Assembly: GCA_965116215.1 (NCBI GenBank) | Contig: OZ220494.1 | Span: 496,001-560,000 of the forward strand | Direction: 5' to 3' | Source: CBDBKL01 sp965116215 | Lineage (GTDB): Bacteria > Bdellovibrionota > Bdellovibrionia > Bdellovibrionales > JAKFYE01 | DNA: 64,000 nt | Part shown: positions 63,727 to 64,000 of the stretch, one piece after another | Numbering within the stretch: the stretch's first letter is position 1 | Layout of the letters: each line of letters starts with the position of its first letter | Program-made: the position numbers and the translations under genes | The notes under the pieces: generated by a model | Databases searched by the model: none | The model's input: the letters and a program-made list of their open reading frames with translations, nothing else | What the model was told of the DNA's origin: nothing

Positions 63727-64000
63727 ATAACTCACTCACCCGTTTATGATAGGCACTCATCATGTTAGGAAGATTCACCTCAATGAGAGCTTTAGCTACT
63801 GGGCCTGGAACAAAAGTTCTAAACTGTGTTTCTATCTCATAAGCAGCTCGTGTTTTTCCAGCTTCATCCTCAAGGTTCCATGATCCCGTACTCATCTTAA
63901 AAAGATCACCACCGGCAAATTCCCATTCAATTCTTTTGTTTTTTTCCTCTATCATCCAAAGATTATATGTAAAATTCTTTATAATACTTATTCCATATTC
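63716..64000 (-). CDS. SRPBCC/COQ10-like (polyketide cyclase-type) protein, C-terminal part cut by window edge
   Basis: The frame is open past the internal ATG at 63955 to the window edge: GISIIKNFTYNLW leads into MIEEKNKRIEWEFAGGDLFKMSTGSW, then EDEAGKTRAAYEIETQ and VPGPVAKALIEVNLPNMMSAYHKRV. This is the C-terminal half of a START-like SRPBCC ligase/COQ10-type domain, in which a beta-sheet grips a long helix to hold a hydrophobic ligand. It is therefore partial here, not a 79-residue gene. Ligand unknown. Confidence 0.7.
   Translation of the reverse strand, partial: EYGISIIKNFTYNLWMIEEKNKRIEWEFAGGDLFKMSTGSWNLEDEAGKTRAAYEIETQFRTFVPGPVAKALIEVNLPNMMSAYHKRVSELYEG

Noticed and set aside
63716..63955. 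79-residue complete gene
   Set aside because: The frame continues open past its ATG to the window edge with matching SRPBCC sequence, so it is a truncated longer gene.
1..64000. CRISPR arrays, tRNA/rRNA genes, insertion sequences or prophage genes
   Set aside because: No regular spacer-repeat array, tRNA-like cloverleaf, transposase or phage protein was recognised on reading the window; short tRNA genes could have been missed without a covariance search.

Overview
This window is an AT-rich chromosomal segment of a Gram-negative bacterium that carries mostly core genes. Three things point to the Bdellovibrionota / former Deltaproteobacteria grouping. The order is ftsH-cdaA-ybbR-glmM-pdxJ with tsaE further on. 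There are many signal-peptide and lipoprotein genes. Several protein types are common in predatory and social deltaproteobacteria: an MshEN/GspE-N protein, a FecR-like protein with an AgmX-like tail, a large metzincin lipoprotein and a Gld-type ABC system. The exact lineage is an inference. I saw no rRNA or tRNA gene, CRISPR array, transposase or phage gene.

Layout. 1-5949: the 5' end of a cysteine desulfurase cut by the left edge (minus), a threonine-aldolase-like PLP enzyme (plus), then a minus-strand pair made of an outer-membrane-barrel-like protein and a 1290-residue metzincin lipoprotein. 6000-9200: hairpin-rich divergent region, MshEN/GAF protein, 12-unit Sel1-repeat protein and a long imperfect palindrome. 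9200-19641 (minus): aldolase, lysS, tilS, ftsH, the c-di-AMP synthase cdaA with its partner ybbR/cdaR, glmM, pdxJ, a secreted HExxH peptidase and tsaE. 19895-26571 (plus): tmk, holB, tatD, then the glycolytic run gap-pgk-tpiA, secG and a FecR/AgmX-like envelope protein.

26550-35822: a HAD/APP1-type phosphatase (minus), an envelope protein of unknown role (plus), a minus-strand operon of ABC ATPase, permease, GldG-like protein, DUF4340 protein and GHMP kinase, then an RqcH/NFACT protein. 35872-39448: a small conserved-looking ORF, a lipoprotein, a lytic-transglycosylase-like secreted protein and a small secreted protein. 39455-49183 (minus): recJ, secF-secD-yajC, tgt-queA, slipin-nfeD and a 133-residue unknown. 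49360-50265 (plus): rarD. 50288-57821 (minus): uvrC-uvrB-cysS-gltX and carD. 58345-64000 (minus): a 916-residue secreted protein of unknown function, recG, a helical small protein and the 3' part of an SRPBCC/COQ10-like gene cut by the right edge.

Together the genes cover envelope assembly and export (SecDF-YajC-SecG, FtsH, c-di-AMP and GlmM), translation and tRNA modification, DNA repair and central glycolysis. Layered on these are several secreted, lineage-specific proteins. No clearly new defence or mobile system was found. The best candidates for follow-up are the metzincin/barrel pair, the GHMP kinase joined to the Gld-type ABC operon, the MshEN-GAF protein, the Sel1 protein, and the structured intergenic DNA near 6.0, 9.1, 46.6 and 49.25 kb.
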